20,000 nucleotides of DNA from Prorocentrum cordatum (GCA_963575745.1 CAUYUJ010020521.1:62501-82500), one strand, 5' to 3'. Positions 8,658-16,218 are shown, numbered from the stretch's first letter. Notes: generated by a model from the sequence alone, not told the origin. Program-made: numbers and translations.

Positions 8658-9581
8658 TCAGCCACCACCGAGCCGTCCGCCGCCAACGTCGTCGTCGGCC
8701 TCCAGGGCGAAGGGTCTTTGGTGATGGTGTGGGCCCTTTTTGGCCCCCTTGTCCAGGCCAGCGGTCAACCAAGAACGCAAATCCGCATTGGACCTGGCTC
8801 TATACCGCGAGCCCGCCTCGGCCAGGGTCGTCTTAAGACCCTCAAGCTGCGCCTCACCAAGAGCTATCACCTCCACCGTCCATTGGGATGAGGAATGCTG
8901 TTGAACGAAGCGCCTGATACAATCGAATGAGCTCTGGTACTCCTTCGCGCGGCAAGAGGCAGAGGCAGGCCAGCAAAGAAAAGAGGCGTGGATGGCCTGC
9001 GCCTGCGCAGACAAACCTCGGCTGTCCCTGCGCAGTGAGACCAAGCTACGAGACTCGGCCCCCAGCCACTTGATTGCCCTGTGGGCAGGATACCTTGGCT
9101 TGCTGTCCCGTCCCACCACCGATCTCCACATGAGCTGAGGCCCCGCACTCCTCGCCCCCTTCCTGATCAAGTCGGCACCTAAGAGGGGAACCAGCTCCGC
9201 TTCCGCAACGTCAGCCCAGACACCGTAGCCAAGGGTGAGGAGACTTGCCGCCCGAGTACCATTCCCGCGTCCGGCCTCTCGAAGGCCCTCCTGAGCCATG
9301 TCCAGAACCTGAGTCCAATCCTGCTGCTGGGGCTTGGGACCAAACACAGGATCCGAGGGGAGCGGGGGAGGCTTTCGGAAACTTAAGGCTTTCAAAGAAG
9401 CAGGCGCAGGGTGGAACTTGAGATCGACAGGACGGTGCGGGCTCAGTTCCGCGCTCATAACAACTTCACAAAAAGCAGCCGCCTTTCCAAGGCCTCCACT
9501 GCACACGGAAAAGTCAATCTTGGATGGGGCTCCATCCCCAAAGGAGGCGCAGCCGTCTGGATCTATCAGCTGGCCCTGCAA
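8658..9581 (-). CDS. LINE ORF2 endonuclease C-terminal part and linker to RT
   Basis: The first about 55 residues complete the APE-type endonuclease: SKIDFSVCSGGL supplies the conserved S-x-I-D strand, and LSPHRPVDL the catalytic His region (SDH in most relatives, here SPH). The rest, about 250 residues, is the alpha-rich linker to RT, with no named domain but plausible protein text such as KEYQSSFDCIRRFVQQHSS. The upstream frame joins at the G6 run 9616-9621, giving LPPSHLAASKFVSELQGQL, so the listed first Met is not the start. The frame ends at TGA (8658-8660). A neighbouring frame reads VADPLSLLAKEVT across this point, suggesting two small compensating indels and not a genuine terminus. 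Confidence 0.75.
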   Translation of the reverse strand: MQGQLIDPDGCASFGDGAPSKIDFSVCSGGLGKAAAFCEVVMSAELSPHRPVDLKFHPAPASLKALSFRKPPPLPSDPVFGPKPQQQDWTQVLDMAQEGLREAGRGNGTRAASLLTLGYGVWADVAEAELVPLLGADLIRKGARSAGPQLMWRSVVGRDSKPRYPAHRAIKWLGAESRSLVSLRRDSRGLSAQAQAIHASFLCWPASASCRAKEYQSSFDCIRRFVQQHSSSQWTVEVIALGEAQLEGLKTTLAEAGSRYRARSNADLRSWLTAGLDKGAKKGPHHHQRPFALEADDDVGGGRLGGG

Positions 9582-10416
9582 TTCGGAGACAAACTTGGAA
9601 GCGGCAAGGTGCGATGGGGGGAAGGTTGAGATCCCCTCCCAACACGAACGAACCAGGGAACCCCGAGCATCTCGCCCCTAAGGAGGCCAACACTTCCAAG
9701 TTTCGCTCCGACAGGCCTTCACTGCGGTGCAAATAAACGCTCCCAATCCTGACAGTGAAGCCCCCTGGGACCTGAACATCGGCCACCATCGCGTGGCCTT
9801 TGGAAACAACAAACCCTCCCACAAGAGAAATGAGGCCGAGCCAATCACGAACAAGCACGGCGACACCTCCTGAGGTGTCGGAGTCGGTCTCGCAGGCGGG
9901 ACACCAGAGAGACTTCCAACCATTTCGAGCACACCACTGAGATGCCGCGTAAATCTTCTCGGCGTGGAGCAGACGATGCTCCTGCACCAACACGACGTTG
10001 GCAGGCGTGTCAGGCAAAAGCTTCTTGAGCGTGCCCCACGAGTTCACACTCATACTTCGAATCAACAGTTGCACCGAGCTCAGCCCGTCAGACCCCTGGA
10101 CCTGGCCAGGAGAGGGAGGAGCGAGGCACGGAAGAGGAGGGGGAGAGATCCTGGGGCCAGGCACCATCTCCACAGGGCCACCCGCGCCTGGAAAGCCCAG
10201 GACGGTGTAAACAGAGGATCTGTGTCCAAAACTGGCCAGCTTACAAGGGGGGTCAGCTGGCAGGGAAGTGCGGGTCGTCCGCCCTCCATTCAAAATTCGC
10301 GCAGCCCTCCAGAGCGTGCGACGCGCAACCGCTAACAAGCCACGGAACCGACTTGCAGGCCGCGACGCGCCGTTCATGTCAGGGGGGGGGCGACGGGGGA
10401 ACGGCCGATAGGCCAC
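9514..10416 (-). CDS. LINE ORF2 N-terminal region and APE-type endonuclease
   Basis: Endonuclease/exonuclease/phosphatase-family nuclease that would nick target DNA to prime reverse transcription. Active-site residues are visible: Asn125 in SMSVNSW, Glu146 in VVLVQEHRL, Tyr228 in IGSVYLH, and Asp262/Asn264 in LGGDLNLPP, with GGVAVLVRD between. The N-terminal 110 residues are Pro/Arg-rich without a domain. The first codon used here is GTG at 10416; the frame is open upstream to a TGA at 10561-10563, and the first ATG is at about 10377 (MNGASRP), so the real start is uncertain. The frame leaves the protein after LNLPP at the G6 run 9616-9621; residues beyond that are read-through. Confidence 0.85.
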   Translation of the reverse strand: MAYRPFPRRPPPDMNGASRPASRFRGLLAVARRTLWRAARILNGGRTTRTSLPADPPCKLASFGHRSSVYTVLGFPGAGGPVEMVPGPRISPPPLPCLAPPSPGQVQGSDGLSSVQLLIRSMSVNSWGTLKKLLPDTPANVVLVQEHRLLHAEKIYAASQWCARNGWKSLWCPACETDSDTSGGVAVLVRDWLGLISLVGGFVVSKGHAMVADVQVPGGFTVRIGSVYLHRSEGLSERNLEVLASLGARCSGFPGSFVLGGDLNLPPIAPCRFQVCLRIAGPADRSRRLRLLWGWSPIQD

Positions 10417-10446
10417 ATAATAAGAGTTAGACTTGTCTGCGCAAAA

Positions 10447-10476
10447 AAGAGCAGGGTTCGCGGCGGCCCTGCTCTT
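10447..10476. repeat. 10-bp perfect inverted repeat between ORF1 and ORF2
   Basis: AAGAGCAGGG (10447-10456) and its reverse complement CCCTGCTCTT (10467-10476) flank a 10-nt loop. It lies inside the open frame just upstream of the endonuclease, near where ORF2 translation would begin. A role in translation re-initiation is possible but purely inferred. Confidence 0.6.
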
Positions 10477-10654
10477 CTCAAGGCCGTTTTCAACACCGCT
10501 ACGGGCGCAACGCGGGGACGAGAGGGGGGCACCGCCGCTGGGCCCTCCGAGTGATGAGGCTCACAAGGAGGGTTCCAAAAGCAGGTAGGGCCAGCAAGGC
10601 CCTGGTCCGACTGGAAAAAGAATGCTGGCAGCTGGGCCTGGCGAGGCTGTCAGG

Positions 10655-11428
10655 TCAGCATGTCCAGAACGAAACTGGGGAGCATGTGCTGAAATCGCAT
10701 CCCCCCTTCACGCCGATGCGCCTGAAGGGGGGGGGGGGGGGAGCTCGTTGAAGCACACGGCGTGCTCGGGCGCGGGCATCCTCGGCATCAGCATGGTCCG
10801 CGGTCGCGGCTCCAGGAGCAGCAGCTGGCTGCCCAGCAGGCTCACCACCACCCGCGGGGACACCAGGCGCCGACTCTGGTTCGGCAGCACTTTTGCCGTC
10901 ACCGTCAGCTGCTGGTGCATCTTCTGCCGCTGCAGCTCCTTCACCTCCTTCAGCGACGCGCCGGCGCTTGCCTGCCAGGCGCTCCAACTGCTTCTTCTGC
11001 TCCTCACGAAACTTGGCTGCCTGCTCAGCAGCTGCTCCAAATAGCTGCTGTACTTGCTGAGAGATCGACTGCTGCAACGTCTTGAGCCGCGTCTCTGCCT
11101 CTCTCTTGTCCTCAGGTGAGAGGTCGTACTCAGCCTCGGGTGCCAGCAGCGAGTCCAAGTTGATAGGCAGCTCTTTGCCCTGGAGAATGTCCTCGATCGG
11201 GATCGAAGGTGTCGACGCTTGCTGTTCTCCAGCAGCTTCACCACCCACATGCTCGGCCAGCTGCTGAACGAGTCCTTCGTGACGTTGCTCAGCCTTGGAA
11301 AGTTCCTCCGTGAAAGACTGCACCACAATGCGCTGGGCGTCCAAGTTTTTCTGGAGCCTCTCGAAGTACGTGACCGCTTTGTTGAGCTTGCCTTCCAGGG
11401 CGCGCATGTCGTGGAAGGCCTTGCCCAC
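10655..11428 (-). CDS. LINE ORF1 C-terminal coiled-coil segment
   Basis: Heptad-rich helical protein consistent with an ORF1-type RNA-binding chaperone of LINEs. The first coiled coil runs through LEGKLNKAVTYFERLQKNL and ELSKAEQRHEGLVQQLAEHV (about residues 10-60), and the second through EDKREAETRLKTLQQSISQQ and KFREEQKKQLERLAGKRRR (about 105-175), ending in a basic KRRR. A low-complexity Ala/Pro/Gly tail follows. The listed start is arbitrary; the frame joins the upstream segment at the G10 run 11440-11449 (KVDPPP, then RQQQVGKAF). The C-terminus is uncertain because of a run of 15 G at 10727-10741, where slippage changes the final residues. Confidence 0.65.
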   Translation of the reverse strand: MGKAFHDMRALEGKLNKAVTYFERLQKNLDAQRIVVQSFTEELSKAEQRHEGLVQQLAEHVGGEAAGEQQASTPSIPIEDILQGKELPINLDSLLAPEAEYDLSPEDKREAETRLKTLQQSISQQVQQLFGAAAEQAAKFREEQKKQLERLAGKRRRVAEGGEGAAAAEDAPAADGDGKSAAEPESAPGVPAGGGEPAGQPAAAPGAATADHADAEDARARARRVLQRAPPPPPFRRIGVKGGCDFSTCSPVSFWTC

Positions 11429-11448
11429 CTGCTGCTGGCGGGGGGGGG

Positions 11449-11766
11449 GTCGACCTTCTGCACCACGTGCTTGGAGTCCAGGATCTTCTGGTACTTGGCA
11501 ACGCCGTCGGAGTCGCCCACTGAGCGCATGTAGGCGATGACCTCACAGAGCTTGGCCGACTCCACCACGGCTCCTCCAGGTCGCGGAAGAGACCCTCCTG
11601 ACTGCTGGAACAACGGGCCTGGCTGCACAGGAAGCGTGCCAGACCAAGAACCAGGAGGAGGCTGAGCACCTTGGGGCCCTGCTTGCTGCGACTGTCCTTG
11701 CCAGACCCCTTGCGGCGAGGGATGCATGTCGAAGGACGGCGAGCTGCGCCAGGACCAGCAGTGCTT
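11449..11766 (-). CDS. LINE ORF1 middle segment
   Basis: Middle part of ORF1, in a frame different from its neighbours. It begins with the second half of the zinc finger (CKHC, then WSWRSS), passes through a Gln/Pro/Gly-rich linker (GAQPPPGSWSGTLP), then SAKLCEVIAYMRSVGDSDGVAKYQKIL and HVVQKVDPPP, where a coiled-coil region starts in other dinoflagellate ORF1-like proteins I recall. It has no start of its own: the 5-bp duplication at 11767-11776 separates it from the N-terminal segment, and the G10 run at 11440-11449 from the coiled-coil segment. Confidence 0.6.
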
Positions 11767-11771
11767 GCACT

Positions 11772-11927
11772 GCACTGCTGCCACTGCTGCTTGTTCTTCT
11801 TGCATCCGCACTGAGGGCACTTCCACGTCGACGGAGTGTTCCCACGGTGCTGGTAGAACGAGCGATCGGGATCTTGCCATGGCCAGCCATCGTTCCAGCG
11901 TGCAGCGCGAGAGGCAATCGGGGCCAT
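11772..11927 (-). CDS. LINE ORF1 N-terminal segment with half zinc finger
   Basis: The chosen start is ATG at 11927 (MAPIASRAARWNDGWPWQ), the closest Met before the conserved text; the frame is open further up to 12146, but those residues look untranslated. STWKCPQCGC (Cys37, Cys40) opens a C2-C2 finger of RanBP2-like spacing. With the CKHC in the next frame it would read C-x2-C-x11-C-x2-C. Such fingers bind single-stranded RNA in other proteins, which suits an ORF1 role. The frame is interrupted within the finger after Cys52 by a duplicated AGTGC (plus-strand GCACT twice, 11767-11776). Confidence 0.65.
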
Positions 11928-12280
11928 GCTAGCTCTGGGACGACGGCGGGAATCGTGTCGCCTCGCAAAATTGGCTCGCAGAAGCGCGCGCCCCTTTGAA
12001 GGACAGTTCCTGCAACGCTCCTCGAGCGCAAAGGGGCTCTTCAAGGAGGAGCCTCCGCAAAAAAGAGTTGAGGAGGATGGGGAGACTACCCAGGGCATGG
12101 CGAGAATTACGAAAAACAAGCATGGAAGAGGGATAACAAACAACATTATTATAACGGCGATGCCAAAAAAGGGAGCAAGGAATTATCGCAACATTGTCCG
12201 CTTGACCTTCTTGCCATTTCCGCCTGCATACCAATCTTCAAGGACCAAGGTGCATGGCGCGAAGCGCCACTGCAGTCTTG
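11928..12280 (-). other. Probable LINE 5' leader, unassigned
   Basis: No domain was recognised. It lies between the ORF1 Met and a microsatellite, so it is probably the 5' untranslated region of the element, though no 5' boundary is visible. A small perfect hairpin, TGGCGC-GAA-GCGCCA, occurs at 12255-12269. I looked for a dinoflagellate spliced-leader relict on the minus strand here and saw none. Confidence 0.35.
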
Positions 12281-12366
12281 TGTATTTATATATACATATA
12301 TGTATAGATATACATATGTCGATCTATGGATAGATAGATAGCACCACCACCCACCACCACCACCAA
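12281..12366. repeat. TATA/GATA microsatellite joined to a CCACC tract
   Basis: TATATACATATATGTATA and GATAGATAGATA words are followed directly by CACCACCACCCACCACCACCACC. It combines the two simple-sequence types seen separately at 1544-1740 and 2418-3195. Confidence 0.9.
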
Positions 12367-13910
12367 GAACTCAGAGCCATCGCAAATCGATCGCCTCTCC
12401 CTTCCACCCCACCACCTCCTTCTCACCCGAAGGGTGGTCCTATCAGTACGGATATTCTGGGGCCCCGCGGGGAGGGGGGAGTGGCAGATATATGCACCAC
12501 GTCCACCACTTCCTGGGGCTCGGGGGGGGCATCGGTTCCCGAGGCGGGGGATACGTTGAACATCCCAGCCTCGAATCCATGTTCCTAGATCTCCAGTCTT
12601 CCGATCGGAAGAATGCGACAAACGAAATTAAAGGCAACTGGCAACGCACATGCTCAGCCCCCCCGCGTCCATAGCGCGGTGGCGGATACGCGCGGCAGCA
12701 CACATCCATCATCGACAGCCTACGACATACTTTCATTCGAGACGTCACCACAATCCCTGGCACGGGCGCAGAAACCACACATAGCATCATTTCATTATGT
12801 TCGGGTGGGCACACGGACTTGCATCTTACGAGGATTGCGAAGCACAATGCACCTGATGTGCTAATCCATTCCTGCACCTGACATTTTGATTGCAGTGGGA
12901 TGGATCTCTGCAACAACACCCGTAGTATGAACTTCGAAAATCCACCCTGACTTTCTCGGTACATTGGCTGCCGCAGACGAAGAGTTCATAGTGAGCGTCA
13001 AATGGGCGTCAATGCTTAATCTTAACGGATGCAACCTTTGCTCACAACTTACACCGAGTTCCCCCGCGTCAATTTCTTTAACATTCTCCCTCCTCTGCTG
13101 ACCGTGCGTTGTTAGCGAGCTGTTTTGCGAATCGCTACAGGTCGGCATTAGTACCGCCTACGCGCCAACAAACTATGATTAACTGGCCTGACATGACTTG
13201 TACGCCTACCATCGGAACAACAAGCGACACGTCCCACCACTGCCGTCTGCACCCTCTGGTGAACGTTTTCTTATTCGGTGTTTCGGCATTGAGCCGAAGG
13301 GGAGGGAAGGGGGGGTCTGGCTCTGGACCTCTGCTTCATGCGGATGTTTGCAGCAGTGCATCCTATGGGGGAGAGAATCCGCATGCTCGAAACAGGCGCC
13401 AAAAACAGCCAAGATCTACTCCGTGTCGGGGAAGGGGAGGGGGCATTGCGAGGGCCCGCGCCGATCGGCAAACCAATGGATAAGAAAACGATCACCTGTC
13501 TGAAAGCCTGGCCGATCTTACAAAGCTGCCGGCTTGGTGTTATCCGATGTCATATCCCCGCGCCTTCGAGGACGAAACGAGCTCTGGGACGGTCGAAACT
13601 AAACCCAGCGGCGTCGAGGGTAGGGCGACCAAATGCGACGTACAACATGAGCGCAAGCACGAATCGGTCCGTCCCTTTTCGTCGCACGCTGGCCCGTGCA
13701 GGTCTGAGATCAGCAGCAGTTCCTGGCAAAGCGAAGGAAGGAGCATTTGGCATTGCCGCTCAGGGCTTGCCCTCCTGGTCCTCGGCTTGCGCGGTTCCGA
13801 GTCAGAGAGCCGCAGCCGATCACACAAGCGCGCACGTACAGGCGCAGACGCCCAGAAGCGCGCGCACCAACACCTTCAGACAAGCATACAAACATACAAG
13901 CTCTCACAAC
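12367..13910. other. Long stretch with no recognised gene
   Basis: About 1.5 kb of unique-looking sequence. Overlapping open frames on both strands give no family motif, and none is clearly better than its shadows. There is no tRNA T-arm with matching stems and no spliced-leader sequence. A 16-bp perfect palindrome lies at 12597-12612. The stretch could hold intron or intergenic DNA. Confidence 0.35.
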
Positions 13911-13960
13911 ATGTTATATACATGTGTATGTATATGGCTATATACATCTGTATGTGTACG
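13911..13960. repeat. TATA/TGTA microsatellite
   Basis: Alternating purine-pyrimidine AT/GT-rich tract (ATATACATGTGTATGTATAT and variants). It belongs to the same loose class as the other TA-rich tracts in the window. Confidence 0.8.
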
Positions 13961-14070
13961 TGCTCAGGCTCTCGCGCGCACAAAAGAGCACGCAGATCAC
14001 ACGCGCACGCAAGTAGCAGATGCGCACGCACTCGGACGCAGAGATAGCTGCAGGCCAACGGCTGGGCACG

Positions 14071-14191
14071 TATCGGAAAGTAGTCATGGCCGAAGCCAAG
14101 AAACATAACCATCATCATCATCAGCATCATCAGCATCACCATCACCATCAGCATCATCGTATCGAAATAGTCATGGCCGAAGCCAAGGAAC
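14071..14191. repeat. Duplicated 32-bp segment flanking a (CAT)n tract
   Basis: TAGTCATGGCCGAAGCCAAG at 14081-14100 recurs at 14168-14187 with extended similarity on both sides (TATCGGAAAG versus TATCGAAA before it). Between the copies is a CATCATCAGCATCAC-type trinucleotide tract (about 14108-14159). In translation the minus strand reads FLGFGHDYF twice around a Met-rich run. It looks like a tandem duplication of about 87 bp with an internal microsatellite. Confidence 0.85.
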
Positions 14192-14487
14192 GAAATCAAT
14201 GACGCCCATCCTGGCAATTGCCTGATGCGACTGTGCCAGGCGAGCGTCGCACTGGAGGTCATCGAAAAGGAGATGCTTGCTGGATGCGGTCGGGCTTTGG
14301 ACTGCGAGCTGGACGCACTCACGAGCGAAAGCGGAACTCTCTGCAACTCGCACATGCTGATTTCCGTTTCGCCGAGCCGAAAGAGGAGCATGTTGACACT
14401 TTAACTGCTCTGTAACTGATTTGAAGTGCCCATTCTCCAACTACGGATTCTCCCCACCATGATCCTAACATTTCCACCTGCCCTCAC

Positions 14488-14627
14488 CGCACTTGCTGGG
14501 CGAGCGTAGTTCCTTCTGCTCGGTCATCATCTGCACAAGCCACTTGGTGGCCTGCTCAGAACACAAGGCAATACTGCATAGCACCAAACATTTCCGTTGC
14601 ACTTCTTCCCACACACTTGCCACAACA
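14488..14627 (-). CDS. Possible internal exon, unknown protein
   Basis: On the minus strand a short frame reads VWEEVQRKCLVLCSIALCSE then QATKWLVQMMTEQKELRS, which looks more like ordinary protein (mixed helix-type residues) than its surroundings. It is preceded by a possible acceptor (TTATCTGCAG, exon from 14627) and followed by a possible donor (GTGAGG at 14487-14482). The frame also has an ATG at 14641-14639 and a TAG shortly after the donor. A second protein-like frame lies further along the same strand (about 14430-14200, with SKHLLFDDLQCDARLAQSHQ). I do not recognise a family, and both may be chance. Confidence 0.2.
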
Positions 14628-14640
14628 CTGCAGATAACCA

Positions 14641-15190
14641 TCCTAGTAACTTAGTAAGTCTCACAATCTGAACATAGCACAAACCATAATGAACTAGTAC
14701 GGCAACCTTACCTGGTTACGACGCGAAACACGCTACGAAACACGCATACAATTCGATAGCGAAGGGCGGGAAACACCCGACAAACACGACGACGCAATCA
14801 TCGAATCACACACACATGAACTGACGAGGCATGGAATTGCGGAACGCCCGGTGGATGGGTGGTTCCCACGGGGGGCGACTGCCAAGGCAGAAGACATGAA
14901 AACACAATCGAGCGAGCAAGGGGCTGGTGCGACAAACGAGCGCCCGAAACCCGACACCTCGTCACCCGGTCCAGCCGAGCTCTGCGGGATGCAGGATCGG
15001 CGGCGCGCCCAGGCAGGGCCTCCCAGGAGGCCCAAACTGCGAAAACGAGAGAACGGTGGGGGCCCATGCCAGGAAGAATCCCCCGCTTGCCTCCAGGGTG
15101 CCCTGGGTTTCTTGGGTCTCGATGGTTCTGCGATGGAAAGCGCGACGTTCCCACACCAAAAATCCATGGACGTCCCGGGGTGGGCTGGGC
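14641..15190. other. Unassigned GC-rich sequence
   Basis: There is no recognised gene. A short repeat CGAAACACGC occurs twice near 14725-14746. Open frames on both strands from about 14800 extend into the 52-bp repeats, and their translations contain repeat-derived text, so they are not good gene candidates. Confidence 0.35.
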
Positions 15191-15343
15191 GAGGCACCGC
15201 GCGGATCTGAGCGGGACCTCGCCGTCCCTGGGGGGCTGCGATCTGCGAAACTGTCGCCACTTTCGAGGGCTGCTGATGGGTCCAGCGGAGTGAGGCACCG
15301 CGCGGATCTGAGCGAGACCTCGCCGTCCCTGGGGGGCTGCGAG
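15191..15343. repeat. 52-bp direct repeat pair, 101 bp apart
   Basis: GAGGCACCGCGCGGATCTGA... at 15191-15242 and again at 15292-15343 differ at a single base (GCGGG versus GCGAG). The intervening about 49 bp is partly similar to the sequence after the second copy, so the unit may be a 101-bp tandem repeat of uneven conservation. Confidence 0.9.
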
Positions 15344-15660
15344 CCTCGCGAATGCCGCTCGCAGAAGTATATGCGCCCATGTCACGTCATCACCTCCGTA
15401 TAACGTCTCCCAAACTACTCATGCCCCGCATTGCGCAGGGGTTGGGTACGTCGCCAGGGTAATTCCTTCCGGGAAGGCCGTTGTAGCAGCCACGGTTTTA
15501 GCAGCCCTCGCCCAGCTTTCGAGTCTGGAGGATGCCACGATCGGAGGCACGCGTTTGCGAGGGTAGTAAGCGGCGACTCCGTGGTGGAGACGGAGGCGCG
15601 AGAAGGACGCAAGGGCCTTGGACACCCATGGTAGGCAGAGTGATTTCGTCACGTGATTAT

Positions 15661-15740
15661 CCTCCCCTCCCTTCCTCTCCCCTCGTCTCCTCCTCCTCGT
15701 CCTTCTCCTCTCCTCCGCATCCTCCTCCGCCTCATCCACC
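15661..15740. repeat. Polypyrimidine tract
   Basis: About 80 bp of C/T with very few purines (CCTCCCCTCCCTTCCTCTCC and onward). It could form a triplex or serve as a splice-acceptor-type tract; neither is shown. Confidence 0.85.
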
Positions 15741-15852
15741 TGACATTCGCATCACGTGGCGAATCCCAGCAGCTGGTCCGCATCAGAAGGATGCGCTACA
15801 AGGACGCAAGGGCCCCAGACGCCCATTCGGGGGCGAGCAAGCATGGATTAGC

Positions 15853-15892
15853 GATCCATGGATCTGGCGCGCGGTCGCCAAATCCATGGATT
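15853..15892. repeat. Pair of 12-bp palindromes
   Basis: GATCCATGGATC (15853-15864) and AATCCATGGATT (15881-15892) are both perfect palindromes sharing the core ATCCATGGAT, with 16 bp of CG-rich sequence between them. Confidence 0.8.
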
Positions 15893-16096
15893 GGGGGAGG
15901 TGCCCTCCACAAAATGCGGCCAATGCCGCCTCGCTCGGCGGCGGAGATCCGCGATTTCCCACGGAAACGGGACCCGATCAGGACGCAAGGGCCGTGGACG
16001 CTCATGGCGGAGCTTCTCGAGCGGGGCGCGGCCAACGGAAGTGGCGAAAGATGGACCAGGAGGCAAGGATGCAAGCATAACAAGAAAAAACGCTAT

Positions 16097-16218
16097 AAGC
16101 ATAAACTTGTGGCGCTCCGCGCGGATTTCTTGGATCTGTGCCAGATGCGCACGGAGCGCGCCAGGGGGTCCCAGCGCAGATCCAAGAAATCCGCGCGGAG
16201 CGCCAAAAGTTGATGCTT
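16097..16218. repeat. Long inverted repeat with 42-bp arms
   Basis: Arms 16097-16138 and 16177-16218 pair at 40 of 42 positions (mismatches at 16109/16206 and 16103/16212). The inner 29 bp (TGGCGCTCCGCGCGGATTTC onward) are a perfect match. The loop is 38 nt. As RNA it would make a long, very stable hairpin. No open frame makes better sense of it. No clear flanking target duplication was found; a TTC tract follows at 16217-16233. Confidence 0.95.

Larger units (their letters stand above)
5273..11927 (-). mobile_element. Nearly full-length LINE-type non-LTR retrotransposon, frames interrupted
   Basis: Module order on the minus strand: ORF1 with a C2-C2 zinc finger and coiled coils (11927 to about 10655), then ORF2 with apurinic-like endonuclease (10416-9300), reverse transcriptase (8582-7600), thumb/linker and CCHC knuckle (to about 6790), RNase H (6560-6100) and a C-terminal Cys-rich region (5929-5273). 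The order endonuclease, reverse transcriptase, RNase H is that of I/R1-like LINE groups, and no LTR, integrase or protease is visible. ORF2 is broken by four frame changes at homopolymer runs plus two stops at 8658-8660 and 8637-8639; ORF1 is broken by a 5-bp duplication and a G10 run. Element termini are not defined: 5' untranslated sequence may reach the microsatellite at 12281 and 3' sequence may include the 170-bp repeats. Confidence 0.85.
15605..16007 (+). repeat. Three dispersed copies of a ~27-bp motif
   Basis: GGACGCAAGGGCC followed by a loosely conserved GGACxCxCATGG occurs at 15605-15631, 15802-15830 and 15981-16007, spaced 197 and 179 bp apart. In one frame two copies translate as RTQGPWTPM and RTQGPWTLM. 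The sequence between copies is not obviously similar. Confidence 0.75.

Noticed and set aside
11928-12280. Possible spliced-leader relict or promoter at the LINE 5' end
   Set aside because: No match to the dinoflagellate spliced-leader core was seen on the minus strand, and no clear core promoter motif is recognisable.
12597-12612. Perfect palindrome TCTTCCGATCGGAAGA resembling sequencing-adapter ends
   Set aside because: Only about ten bases match the adapter junction and the flanks continue as ordinary sequence, so adapter contamination is not supported; probably chance.
14798-15385. Overlapping minus-strand frames of about 200 codons containing QGRRGLAQIRAVP-like text twice
   Set aside because: The repeated text is the translated 52-bp repeat, it appears in more than one frame, and no domain is present.
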